This document shows, piece after piece, positions 36,461 through 44,579 of a DNA stretch of 64,000 bases; position 1 is the stretch's first letter; each line of letters starts with the position of its first letter. Made by a program: the position numbers and the translations under genes. This stretch comes from Cupriavidus basilensis OR16 (GTDB taxonomy: Bacteria > Pseudomonadota > Gammaproteobacteria > Burkholderiales > Burkholderiaceae), in the NCBI RefSeq assembly GCF_000243095.1, contig NZ_AHJE01000016.1:174363-238362 (forward strand). The letters are read 5' to 3'. The notes beneath the pieces were generated by a model. It ran no database searches. It had not been told where the DNA came from and saw only the letters and a program-made list of their open reading frames with translations.

Positions 36461-38211
36461 ATGCTTTCTCCTTGCGCCGTCATGGCCATTACCTGGCGTG
36501 CGCGCGGCCGGGCAAACGCGTCCGCGCGGATCTGCGACAGGGTCATGCCTGGCGCGATGCCGTCGGCGTCGTAGCGCAGCTCCAGCAAGGCTGGCAGTTG
36601 CTCGCTGTTGGCAAACGCCAGCGCGCGCGCGAAGGCGGGGCCGAACTCGGCGTCGCTGGAAACCACTTCGCCATAGCCGCGATAGGCGCGGATCAGTTCG
36701 CTGAACTCCGGATTATCAAAGCCGAGGGCCACGGTGCGGCCCGGGAACTCGCGCTCCTGGTGCGCGCGGATGGTGCCCCAGATGCCGTTGTTGAACACCA
36801 GCACCACGATGCCGACCCGGTACTGCATGGCCACGCCGAGCTCTTGCAGGTTCATCTGGAAGCAGCCATCGCCCGCATAGCAGACCACGGTGCGACCGGG
36901 ATCCTCGAGCTTGGCGGCGATGGCTGCCGGCAGGCCGTAACCCATCGATCCCACGGTCGGCGCCAGGCTGGTGCCGACGCCCTTGAAGCGGTAGTAGGCA
37001 TGCGGGTACAGCGCGTAGTTGCCTGCACCAACGGTGATGCAGGTGTCCTCCGGCACGTTGTCGCGGACGTGGCAGGCGGCCACGTTGAGGTTGAGCGCGC
37101 CCGGCGCGGCCTTGGGTTCCTGCTCGCACAGATAGGCCTGATGGGATTCGTGGCCGGCATTGCGCGCGCCCTGCGCGGCCGATGGCGAGAGCTGGCTCAC
37201 CGCGGCGGCGAACGAGACGACATCGGCGGCGATGGGCAACGTGGGATGAAACACGCGGCCAAGCTCGATGGCGTCAGGGTACACATGGACCAGGCGCTGC
37301 TTGGGCAGCGGGCTTTCCACCACCGTGTAGCCCTCGCTCGTGGCCTCGCCCATGCGCGTGCCGACAGCGATCAGCAGGTCGCTTTCCCGTACGCGCTTGC
37401 GCAGCGATTCGGGCATGGCCCAACCCACGTGCCCGGCAAAGTTGGGATGATGATTGTCGAAGCACTCCAGCCGGCGCCAGGCCACCCCGACCGGCAACGC
37501 AAAGCGCTCGGCAAACCCTTCCATCTGGCGCGAGGCCTCCGGCGTCCAGCCCGATCCGCCAACCAGCAGGAATGGGCGCTCGGCCTGCTCGATCAGCTCG
37601 GCCAGCGACGCCATGGCGCCAGGCGTCGGCGCGCTGTAGGCACGCCGGTAGCGCGGCACGTCGGCCACCGCTGCCTTGCCCCACAACGTGTCTTCCGGCA
37701 GCGCCAGCACGACCGGGCCGGGCCGTCCGCTGGTGGCCACCGCGAAGGCGCGCGCGATGAATTCGGGAATGCGGTCCGTGCGGTCGATCTGCGCCACCCA
37801 TTTGGTCATCTGGCCAAACATGCGGCGATAGTCGACCTCCTGGAACGCCTCACGCTCATAGAAGTCGTTGCCGACCTGGCCGACGAACAGGATCATCGGG
37901 GTCGAATCCTGGTAGGCGGTGTGCACGGCGATGCTGGCATTGGTGGCACCGGGGCCGCGCGTGACGAAGCAGATGCCGGGCTCGCCGGTCAGCTTGCCTT
38001 GCGCCTCCGCCATATAGCCCGCCCCGCTTTCCTGCCGGCAAACGATGGGCTGGATCTTGTCCTGATGGTCGTACAGCGCATCGATGCAAGGCAGGTAGCT
38101 CTCGCCCGGCACCAGGAAGACGCGTTTCACGCCCTGGATAATCAGCTGGTCGATCAGGATCTGGCCACCGTTGCGCTCGGGGCGCGCCGGCGATGCTTGC
38201 GGCTTGGTCAT
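36457..38211 (-). CDS. Thiamine-diphosphate-dependent enzyme (acetolactate synthase-like)
   Basis: A 584-residue member of the ALS/2-oxoacid decarboxylase family; start 38211 (MTKPQASPARPERNGGQIL). The activating Glu lies in CRQESGAGYMAEAQ, the Pyr domain has FLVPGESYLPCID, and the PP domain has GDGCFQMNLQELGVAMQ and VFNNGIWGTIRAHQE, the GDG-(n)-NN Mg-ThDP motif. The central domain (about 195-330) is present. Members decarboxylate or ligate 2-oxo acids; the exact reaction is unknown. It sits 99 bp after gabT and overlaps the M20 gene, a context compatible with handling a 2-oxo acid or semialdehyde produced by transamination. Confidence 0.9.
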   Translation of the reverse strand: MTKPQASPARPERNGGQILIDQLIIQGVKRVFLVPGESYLPCIDALYDHQDKIQPIVCRQESGAGYMAEAQGKLTGEPGICFVTRGPGATNASIAVHTAYQDSTPMILFVGQVGNDFYEREAFQEVDYRRMFGQMTKWVAQIDRTDRIPEFIARAFAVATSGRPGPVVLALPEDTLWGKAAVADVPRYRRAYSAPTPGAMASLAELIEQAERPFLLVGGSGWTPEASRQMEGFAERFALPVGVAWRRLECFDNHHPNFAGHVGWAMPESLRKRVRESDLLIAVGTRMGEATSEGYTVVESPLPKQRLVHVYPDAIELGRVFHPTLPIAADVVSFAAAVSQLSPSAAQGARNAGHESHQAYLCEQEPKAAPGALNLNVAACHVRDNVPEDTCITVGAGNYALYPHAYYRFKGVGTSLAPTVGSMGYGLPAAIAAKLEDPGRTVVCYAGDGCFQMNLQELGVAMQYRVGIVVLVFNNGIWGTIRAHQEREFPGRTVALGFDNPEFSELIRAYRGYGEVVSSDAEFGPAFARALAFANSEQLPALLELRYDADGIAPGMTLSQIRADAFARPRARQVMAMTAQGESI

Positions 38212-38310
38212 GGTAGTGAATTCCGTTGTGCGTTTCGCCGCCGCTTCAGCTTTGGCGCGGCGATGCTGCGATTTCTTCAATGCGATGCCTGTCGGCGTGC
38301 CGTGCGGCGA

Positions 38311-39573
38311 TTACTGCAGCAGCGCGGCTTGCAGGATGTCCAGCCCTTCGGCCATCACGGCGTCCTGAATGGTCAGCGGGAACAGGAAGCGCACCACATT
38401 GCCGTACACGCCGCAGGAGAGCAGCAGCAGGCCGCGCTCCAGCGCGCGGTCTTGCACCTGCCGGGTGAATTCGGGATTGGGGCTGCCGTCGGCCTTGCGG
38501 AACTCCACGGCAATCATGGCGCCCACGCCGCGGACCTCGCCGATCTCCGGCACGCGGGACTTCAGTCCATCGAGCTTGTCCTGCAGCCGCTGGCCGAGGG
38601 CCGCGCCGCGCTCGATCAGCCCCTCGTCTTCCAGCACGTCCAGCACCGCCAGCGCCGAGGCCACCGCCAGCGGGTTGCCGGCGTAAGTGCCGCCCAGCCC
38701 GCCGGGAGCCGGCGCGTCCATGATCTCGGCGCGGCCGCACACCGCCGACAAGGGCATGCCGCCGGCCAGGCTCTTGGCCATGGTGGTCAGGTCCGGCGTG
38801 ACGTCATAGTGCTCCATGGCGAAGAGCTTGCCGGTGCGGCCAAAGCCGGTCTGCACTTCATCGGCGACCAGCAGGATGCCGTGCTCGTCGCAGATGCCGC
38901 GCAGCGCGCGCACGAACTCGGCGGGTGCTACGTTGAAGCCGCCCTCGCCCTGGACCGGTTCGAAGATGATGGCCGCGACCCGCTTCGGGTCCACATCTGC
39001 CTTGAACAACTGGTGCAGCGCGTTGATCGAGTCCTGCACGCTCACGCCATGCAGGCCGTACGGGTACGGCGCGTGGAACACGTCGCCTGGGAACGGGCCA
39101 AACCCCACCTTGTAGGGCACGACCTTGCCAGTCAGCGCCATGCCCATCATGGTGCGGCCATGGAAGCCGCCGGAGAAGGCAATGACGCCGGGGCGCCCGG
39201 TAGCGGCACGGGCGATCTTGATGGCGTTCTCGACGGCTTCGGCGCCGGTGGTGAAAAACGCGGTCTTCTTGGCGAACGCGCCCGGCGCGCGGGCGTTGAT
39301 CTTCTCGGCCAGCTCGATATAGCTGGCGTAGGGAACGATCTGGTAGGCGGTGTGCGTGAAGCGCTCCATCTGCGCCTGCATGGCCTGCACCAGGCGCGGG
39401 TGGCGGTGGCCGGTATTGAGCACGGCGATGCCAGCCGCGAAGTCGATGTAGCGGTTGCCCTCAACGTCCCACAGCTCCGAGTTCTCGGCGCGCTCAGCAT
39501 AGAAGTTGCACATCACACCAACGCCACGGGGCGTGGCGGCATCTTTGCGGCGTACCAGGTCTGCGTTCTTCAT
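38311..39573 (-). CDS. gabT: Class-III aminotransferase, 4-aminobutyrate transaminase-like
   Basis: A 420-residue PLP enzyme that moves an amino group from an omega-amino acid such as GABA to 2-oxoglutarate. Start 39573 (MKNADLVRRKD) has GGAG eight bases upstream; MEHV at 39585 is an alternative. Diagnostic marks: VEGNRYIDFAAGIAVLNTGH, FTTGAEAVENAIKIAR, GFHGRTMMGMALTGK, the PLP Asp in VADEVQTGFGRTG and the PLP Lys in TTMAKSLAGGMPLSAV. It heads the operon gabT-TPP-M20-ALDH and diverges from the FadR-type GntR gene, with four motif copies in between. The substrate may be a beta- or omega-amino acid from the carbamoyl compound. Confidence 0.92.
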   Translation of the reverse strand: MKNADLVRRKDAATPRGVGVMCNFYAERAENSELWDVEGNRYIDFAAGIAVLNTGHRHPRLVQAMQAQMERFTHTAYQIVPYASYIELAEKINARAPGAFAKKTAFFTTGAEAVENAIKIARAATGRPGVIAFSGGFHGRTMMGMALTGKVVPYKVGFGPFPGDVFHAPYPYGLHGVSVQDSINALHQLFKADVDPKRVAAIIFEPVQGEGGFNVAPAEFVRALRGICDEHGILLVADEVQTGFGRTGKLFAMEHYDVTPDLTTMAKSLAGGMPLSAVCGRAEIMDAPAPGGLGGTYAGNPLAVASALAVLDVLEDEGLIERGAALGQRLQDKLDGLKSRVPEIGEVRGVGAMIAVEFRKADGSPNPEFTRQVQDRALERGLLLLSCGVYGNVVRFLFPLTIQDAVMAEGLDILQAALLQ

Positions 39574-39742
39574 TACATGCTCCATTGCATGGGTGTCTTG
39601 CTGTCTTGTTTGAATCCGGGCGGTCGGCGCCGCGCGGGGCCGGCCGGGAAATCGGGGGGAAAGCGCTTCGGGTCAGACCAGTTCGACCCTCCGGATGGCG
39701 TTTAAGCCGCTTTTTGTGCCGCCAGCGTTGCAACCCAACCAG

Positions 39743-39753
39743 TGGCCGGACCA
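39743..39753. promoter_or_regulatory. GntR motif copy 1 (TGGCCGGACCA)
   Basis: Eleven-base site of the FadR-like form TGGYCNGACCA, upstream of gabT. Confidence 0.6.
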
Positions 39754-39805
39754 ATTCTATGGGCTTCGCAGGAAAATTGCCAAATCTTTTGATATTTTGA
39801 TTGGG

Positions 39806-39816
39806 TGGTCCGTCCA
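39806..39816. promoter_or_regulatory. GntR motif copy 2 (TGGTCCGTCCA)
   Basis: Its reverse complement TGGACGGACCA fits the same half-site pattern. It lies next to the AT-rich presumed gabT promoter. Confidence 0.6.
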
Positions 39817-39927
39817 ATTGAGGGCGATTGCATCATGTCGCGCCCTGGATGCGCATTGCGATGTGCAGAAAAGACGACTGAAACGCCCCGAGCGCAGGGC
39901 CGGCTTGCCGCCAATCCGAGGGCATAT

Positions 39928-39938
39928 TGGCCGGACCA
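39928..39938. promoter_or_regulatory. GntR motif copy 3 (TGGCCGGACCA)
   Basis: Identical core to copy 1, in an ATTGGCCGGACCACT context. Confidence 0.65.
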
Positions 39939-40010
39939 CTCCCGCCGGCACCCCGGAAGACCGGGAGAAACCCACCCCGCCCCTTGAACAGACACCGGGT
40001 TTTGCTGTAT

Positions 40011-40021
40011 TGATCTGACCA
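40011..40021. promoter_or_regulatory. GntR motif copy 4 (TGATCTGACCA)
   Basis: Followed by CCAGTCAA, 29 bp upstream of the GntR start; one mismatch to the consensus left half-site. Position suits autoregulation. Confidence 0.55.
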
Positions 40022-40049
40022 CCAGTCAATTTGCAGCGGCCTTGCCCTC

Positions 40050-40799
40050 ATGTCCCTACTTCAAGCGGTTTCAGCGCAGCGCCTTTACCGGCTGATCGCC
40101 GACCAGATTGCCAAGAAAATCAGCGCAGGCGAGTTCGCCCCCGGCGAGCGCCTGCCCGCGGAGCGCGAGTTGGCAGAGCAACTCAACGTCGCGCGCTCGA
40201 CGTTGCGCGAAGCATTGATCGCGCTCGAGATCGGCGGCTATATCGAAGTGCGCGTCGGCAGCGGCGTATTCGTGCTCGACCCCAAGGAAAACGGGCAGGC
40301 GGCCGCCAACGGTGCCGAGCCCGATCCGGCTGCCGGAATCGATGCCCGCCTGGGCGCGGCCCTGGAAGCCAGTCCGTTCGAGCTGATCGAGACGCGCACG
40401 CTGTTCGAGCCGGAGTGCGCGGCGCTGGCGGCGCAGCAAGGCACCCCGGAGCAGATTGCCGCCATCGAAGAGGCGCACCGGAAAATGAACCCCGATCAGT
40501 CGCCGGAGGCTGGCGACTTCGAGCATGACCGGGCCCTCCACCAGGCGATCGCCGATGCTTGCGGCAATGCGGCGCTGGCATCGGTGGTCACGCACGTATG
40601 GGATTTGTGCGAGGCCAGCCCCTTGTATAAGCGGCTCGACAAGCATTTCGTCGACGCGTCTGCCTGGCGCGCGGCAGTTGGCGAGCACGACCGCATCGTC
40701 CGCGCGATTGTGGCCCGGGACCCCATCCGGGCGCGCCACGCCATGTCGTTCCACCTGCTGGCAATCGTGTCGCGCTTGTCGGAAGACATCGCCGAATAG
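40050..40799 (+). CDS. FadR-subfamily GntR regulator of the gabT/MHS loci
   Basis: A 249-residue regulator. The winged helix (about 10-75) is FAPGERLPAERELAEQL followed by NVARSTLREALIALEIGGY and VRVGSGVFVLD; the FCD effector domain (about 100-240) contains ETRTLFEPECAALAA, FEHDRALHQAIADACGN and FHLLAIVSRL with metal-binding type His residues. It lies between two operons that share the motif TGGYCNGACCA, so control of both and of itself is inferred; FadR-like GntR proteins bind TNGTNNNACNA. The inducer would be a catabolic intermediate. Confidence 0.9.
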   Translation: MSLLQAVSAQRLYRLIADQIAKKISAGEFAPGERLPAERELAEQLNVARSTLREALIALEIGGYIEVRVGSGVFVLDPKENGQAAANGAEPDPAAGIDARLGAALEASPFELIETRTLFEPECAALAAQQGTPEQIAAIEEAHRKMNPDQSPEAGDFEHDRALHQAIADACGNAALASVVTHVWDLCEASPLYKRLDKHFVDASAWRAAVGEHDRIVRAIVARDPIRARHAMSFHLLAIVSRLSEDIAE

Positions 40800-40963
40800 G
40801 CAAGGCAGGCAAGGCAGGCAAAACGGGCCAGGCAGGCCGGACCGGCCTGCGCCTGGCCTGGGCAATCCGGGCCCGGTTGCACATCACTGGTGCAAACCCA
40901 GCCCCGCCACGGCTCACCCAGCCGTTCCCGTTCGCACCAATCCCACGCTTTGAGCCCGAACAA

Positions 40964-40981
40964 AGTGATAATTAATCACTT
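40964..40981. repeat. Palindrome AAGTGATAATTAATCACTT
   Basis: AGTGATtAATtAATCACT-like near-perfect dyad in an AT-rich island between gntR and the MHS gene. It differs from the TGGYCNGACCA sites, so it may be a binding site for a second regulator. End positions are approximate to a few bases. Confidence 0.5.
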
Positions 40982-41037
40982 TTATGCTGGCACGTGGCTT
41001 GCGTTTATGAAACCAAAGCCCTGAAATACGCCTCAAC

Positions 41038-41048
41038 AGGCCGGACCA
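41038..41048. promoter_or_regulatory. GntR motif copy 5 (AGGCCGGACCA)
   Basis: Matches copies 1 and 3 except for the first base. About 150 bp upstream of the MHS transporter start. Confidence 0.55.
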
Positions 41049-41111
41049 CCCGCCCACCAGACCTAGAACAACTACCAATTACGCACAACATCCTCGTCGT
41101 CTACGCTATAT

Positions 41112-41122
41112 TGGTCTGACCA
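41112..41122. promoter_or_regulatory. GntR motif copy 6 (TGGTCTGACCA)
   Basis: The best palindrome of the set, in a TATATTGGTCTGACCACCA context. It lies about 75 bp before the MHS transporter start and probably overlaps its promoter. Confidence 0.7.
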
Positions 41123-41197
41123 CCAGAACACCAAGCAAGCAAAGCATCACCCTGACCCAACGCGGGCCCAAGCCTGCCCGCATGACTGGAAAGCCCC

Positions 41198-42506
41198 ATG
41201 AACCCCGACCACGCCCCCAACCACCAGCCCGAAGCCGGGCAACCGCCGCGCAGCATGAAGAAGATCGCCGTGGCCAGCGTCATCGGCACCACGGTCGAGT
41301 GGTATGACCTGTTTATCTTCGCCACGGCGTCCGCCCTGGTCTTCAACAAGGTCTTCTTCCCGGCCTTCGACCCGCTCACCGGCACGCTGCTCGCCTTCGG
41401 CACCTTCGCCTCGGCCTACGTCGCCCGCATCCTCGGCGCCGCGCTGTTCGGGCATTTCGGCGACAAGGTCGGGCGCAAGTCCATGCTGCTGATCTCGCTC
41501 ATCATGATGGGCTCGGCCACCTTCGCCATCGGCCTGTTGCCGGACTATCGCTCGATCGGCATCTGGGCACCTATCCTGCTGCTCACCTTGCGCGTGATAC
41601 AGGGGCTGGCCCTGGGCGGCGAGTGGGGCGGCGCGGTGCTGATGGCGGTGGAACACGCGCCGGCCGACAAGCGCGGCCTGTACGGATCGTGGGTGCAGAT
41701 CGGCGTTCCGGCCGGCACGCTGATCGCCAACCTGGCGTTCCTGCTCTGCAATGCGGTGCTCTCCAATGAGGCGCTGCTGTCCCATGTACATCCGCCTGAA
41801 CACGTCGGAAACGCCGTCGTTCACCAAGGTCAAGGCCACCGCGGCGCAGGTCAAGGTTCCGCTGATAGAAGTGCTGACGAAATCGTGGAAGCAGGTCTTG
41901 CTGGGCGGCATCGCAACGATGTCCACCGGCACCGCCTTCAACCTGATCGTAGCGTTCGGGCTCACCTATGGCACGCAGACGCTCGGTTTCTCCCGCAACC
42001 AGATGCTCTCGATCGCGCTGATCTCGTGCGCGCTGTGCGTCGTGCTGCTGCCGCTGTTTGGCCTGCTGTCCGACAAGGTGGGCCGCAAGCCTGTGATCAT
42101 CGGCGGCATCATCGCCGAGGCACTGCTCGCCTTCCCGCTGTTCTGGCTGCTGGACACCAAGGTGTTCTCGTTCGCCCTGCTCGGCTACCTGCTGATGATG
42201 AGCGCCTTCGCGGCCAACTACGGCCCGATCGCCACGTTCCTGGCGGAGCTGTTCGGCACCAAGGTGCGTTACTCGGGCCTGTCGATCAGCTACATGCTGT
42301 CCGGGCTGCTGGGGAGCGCCGCCACGCCGATCATCACCACCGCGCTGCTGTCCGCCACGGGCCGCGGCTCTTCCGTTGCCTGGTACATGATCGGCTCCGC
42401 GCTGATTTCCGCCGCCGCGCTGTTGCTGCTGGCGGAGACGCTCAGGAAGAATGCCCCGGCGGCAGCGCCGGCCCCCGGGGTGGATGCCAATGCCTCGCTG
42501 TCCTGA
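41198..42506 (+). pseudogene. MHS-family metabolite:H+ symporter with out-of-frame internal deletion
   Basis: The first frame (MNPDHAPN...) has the MHS signatures KKIAVASVIGTTVEWYDLFI, RILGAALFGHFGDKVGRKSM and GEWGGAVLMAVEHAP and runs to NAVLSNEALL. The rest (MYIRLNTSETPSFTKVK, LLPLFGLLSDKVGRKPVI, AANYGPIATFLAELFGTKVRYSG) continues in another frame to a stop at 42506. At 41772-41783 the text jumps from EALL directly to MYIRL; the usual AWGWRVPFLLS helix of about 18 residues is absent. Intact members (ShiA/KgtP/ProP type) have about 440 residues and 12 helices and import organic acids or betaines with protons. It is the first gene of the operon with RraA and CitE-like genes. Confidence 0.83.
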
Positions 42507-42515
42507 GCACCGGCC

Positions 42516-43172
42516 ATGCAAGCCAGTCTCGACATCGCGCTGCTGCGCCAGCTTGAACGGGTGAGCTTTCCCACCCTGGGGCACTTCCTGGAAGATGGCT
42601 TTGCCAGCCATCACATTCGCGCGCTCGCGCCCAACGTGAAGGTCGCCGGCCGCGCCGTCACGCTGCGCCTGGCCACGCCCAACGCCATTGCCGTGAACCG
42701 GGCGCTGGCCGCCTCACGCCCGGCGACGTGCTGGTGATTCGACGCCTGCGGCGACCACGCGCATGCGCCCGTTGGCGCCGTCACCGGCACCGCGGCCTTG
42801 TGCGCGGGCGCCAGGGGAATCGTCGTCGACGGCGTGGTGACGGACATCCTGGAGCTGCGTGCCATGGGGATGCCGGTGTTCGCACGCGGCACCAGCGTCC
42901 TGACCACCAAGCGCATCGACGACGGCGGCAGCGCCGTCAATGTACCGGTGATCTGCGGCGGCGTCACCGTCAACCCGGGAGACATCGTGCTGGCGGATGA
43001 CAACGGCGTGCTGTTCCTGGCACCTGGCGTCGCCGCCGGCATCATCGGCCAGGCGCTGGCTTCCGATGACGCCGAGCCGGCGATCCTGGCCCGGCTGCAG
43101 GCGGGCGAGCCGGCCGGTGACGTGCTGTACCAGGGCGACCCGCACGCGCCCGCTGCGGGAGACACACCATGA
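42516..43172 (+). pseudogene. RraA-family protein with a compensated double frameshift and a changed active-site Arg
   Basis: The N-terminus (MQASLDIALLRQLERVSF, PTLGHFLEDGFASHHI) reads from 42516 and meets TGA at 42735. Reading with one base restored near 42712 (GCCGCCTCACG for LAALTPGDVLVI) and one removed near 42739 (GTGATTCGACGC for VIDACGDH) gives a complete RraA protein to 43172. The motif that should be DG-x2-RD reads DGVVTD (IVVDGVVTDILEL): Arg is replaced by Thr, so aldolase or decarboxylase activity of the HMG/CHA type is doubtful even if the frame is intact. It starts 10 bp after the MHS stop and overlaps the CitE-like gene by 4 bp. Confidence 0.75.
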
Positions 43173-44080
43173 GCGCCCAAGCAACAAGACGGCCACCGGA
43201 ACTGCGGCGCAGCTGGCTGTTCGTGCCCGGACTGGACCCCGTGCGCCAGCAAGCGGCCCTCGAGAGCGGCCCGGATGTGGTGGTCGCGGACCTGGAGGAG
43301 TTCACCAGCCCCGCGCACCGTCCGGCAGCGCGCGCGCGGATCGCCGCGCTGATGGGCGAATGCCGGGCGCGCGGCATTGTCGGTGCCGTGCGCGTCAACA
43401 AACTGGATGGCGACGGGCTCGATGATCTTCGTGGCGTGCTGCCGGGCGCGCCCGCGGCAATCCTGCTGCCGCACACCGAATCGGCCGCGCAAATCCTGGC
43501 GCTCGACCAGCACATCACCGCCCTAGAGCACGAGCTTGGCCTGCCGCATGGACAGACCGAGATCGTGCCAACGCTGGAATCCGCGCGGGGCATCGTTGCC
43601 GCGCCGGCCATCCTGTCGGCCAGTCCGCGCGTCAGTGCCTGCCTGCTGGTGGCGGAGGACCTGAGCGCGGATCTCGATGCGGTGCGCGGCCCGGACGGGA
43701 TCGAGCTGCACCATGTGCGGGCGCGCTTCCTGGTCGACTGCGTCGCCGTGGGCTGCGTGCCGATCGATTGCCCGTTCAACTACCAGAACACAACGGCGCT
43801 GGCGGCCGACCTGGCCTGGGCCCGGCGGATCGGGCTGAAGGCAAAATGCACGGTGTTCCCGCATCAGGTCGCGGCCATCCACGCCGCGCTGACACCATCC
43901 GCGCAGCAAGTCGCGCAAGCGCAAGAGGTGGCTGGCAGGTACGAGGCAGTGCGCGACGGCAAGCCAGCGCAGGGCCCGCGCGTCGATCCGCCGGACTACA
44001 ACACGGCGCGCAGGCTGCTATCGCGCCATGCCAGGTTCGTGCAATGGGCACAGACCGCCGGCGATACGATGGCCCGCTAG
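43169..44080 (+). CDS. HpcH/HpaI aldolase/citrate lyase beta-like protein (CitE family)
   Basis: A 303-residue TIM-barrel protein of the CitE/malyl-CoA lyase group. Visible marks are RRSWLFVPGLDP at the N-terminus, DVVVADLEEFT (metal Asp/Glu region), VRVNKLDGDG, VPTLESARGIVAA and the C-terminal GLKAKCTVFPHQVAAIHAAL in place of the usual GKxxIHP. These enzymes carry out retro-aldol cleavage of CoA thioesters or free acids with Mg or Mn. It overlaps the RraA stop (ATGA) and ends the MHS operon. Substrate unknown; the missing IHP sequence sets it apart from classical CitE. Confidence 0.87.
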   Translation: MSAQATRRPPELRRSWLFVPGLDPVRQQAALESGPDVVVADLEEFTSPAHRPAARARIAALMGECRARGIVGAVRVNKLDGDGLDDLRGVLPGAPAAILLPHTESAAQILALDQHITALEHELGLPHGQTEIVPTLESARGIVAAPAILSASPRVSACLLVAEDLSADLDAVRGPDGIELHHVRARFLVDCVAVGCVPIDCPFNYQNTTALAADLAWARRIGLKAKCTVFPHQVAAIHAALTPSAQQVAQAQEVAGRYEAVRDGKPAQGPRVDPPDYNTARRLLSRHARFVQWAQTAGDTMAR

Positions 44081-44108
44081 CCGGCGTTGCGGGAACGGCA
44101 GCCGGCAG

Positions 44109-44486
44109 TCAGTCCGAGCGTCCCGGCAGCATGATGGGGTCTGCCTGATCGACGCTGCCGTCCATGACCACCACCGCGTCGCCAGCCCAATGCACCTCCG
44201 CCACCGGCACACCGGACGCCCGGGCCTGGCCGATCTGTTCTCCCGCGGCGGTGTACACCCGCACATAGCCGTTCACATAGTAGAGCTTGTCCGAGCCTTG
44301 CCCCGGAAAGGCCATGGTCGGCACCCAGTTCCTCCAGCTGGCCAGCTTGTATTTCTGATAGTAGAACGCCCCGTTGGGGCTGTATTGCTTGCTCCCATAG
44401 GCCACGCCGTAGTAGCAGTAGAGATACGCGGGGTAAGCCAGGATGACGGCTGCCAAGGCAGCCATAAGGAGCGAGCGGTTCTTCAT
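44109..44486 (-). CDS. Hypothetical membrane-anchored or exported protein
   Basis: A 125-residue protein with an N-terminal hydrophobic segment (SLLMAALAAVILAYPAYLYC) that is either an uncleaved anchor or a signal peptide. The rest is Tyr-rich (YGSKQYSPNGAFYYQKYKL, KLYYVNGYVRVYTAAGEQIG) and seems beta-structured. No family recognised. It stands alone, convergent with the CitE-like gene, with no ribosome binding site beyond AAGAC. Confidence 0.55.
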   Translation of the reverse strand: MKNRSLLMAALAAVILAYPAYLYCYYGVAYGSKQYSPNGAFYYQKYKLASWRNWVPTMAFPGQGSDKLYYVNGYVRVYTAAGEQIGQARASGVPVAEVHWAGDAVVVMDGSVDQADPIMLPGRSD

Positions 44487-44579
44487 GTCTTGTCTGGTGA
44501 TTGCCTGAACATATGCGTCAACGCGACGCTACCCGGCGCGTACTTTTTTTTGGAATAAGCCGGCAGAGCGGAGAGCTGG

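Larger units (their letters stand above)
39574..40049. other. Divergent gabT/gntR control region
   Basis: 476 bp with no gene. It contains four copies of a TGGCCGGACCA-like palindromic motif (39743, 39806, 39928, 40011). An AT-rich island near 39770-39815 probably holds the gabT promoter. Confidence 0.7.
40800..41197. other. Control region between gntR and the MHS operon
   Basis: No gene recognised. A short AAGGCAGGC direct repeat begins right after the gntR stop (40800-40840). Two further GntR motif copies lie at 41038 and 41112, the second immediately upstream of the MHS transporter gene. The AT-rich block around 40965-41000 (GTGATAATTAATCACTTTTATG) includes AGTGATAATTAATCACT, a perfect palindrome. 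Confidence 0.65.

Noticed and set aside
36445..39705. A 1086-codon plus-strand open frame
   Set aside because: It is antisense to the TPP enzyme and gabT; composition is His/Arg/Gln rich, typical of shadow frames.
40800..40840. AAGGCAGGC repeats considered as a CRISPR-like or VNTR array
   Set aside because: Only a few imperfect short copies with no spacers; too short for CRISPR.
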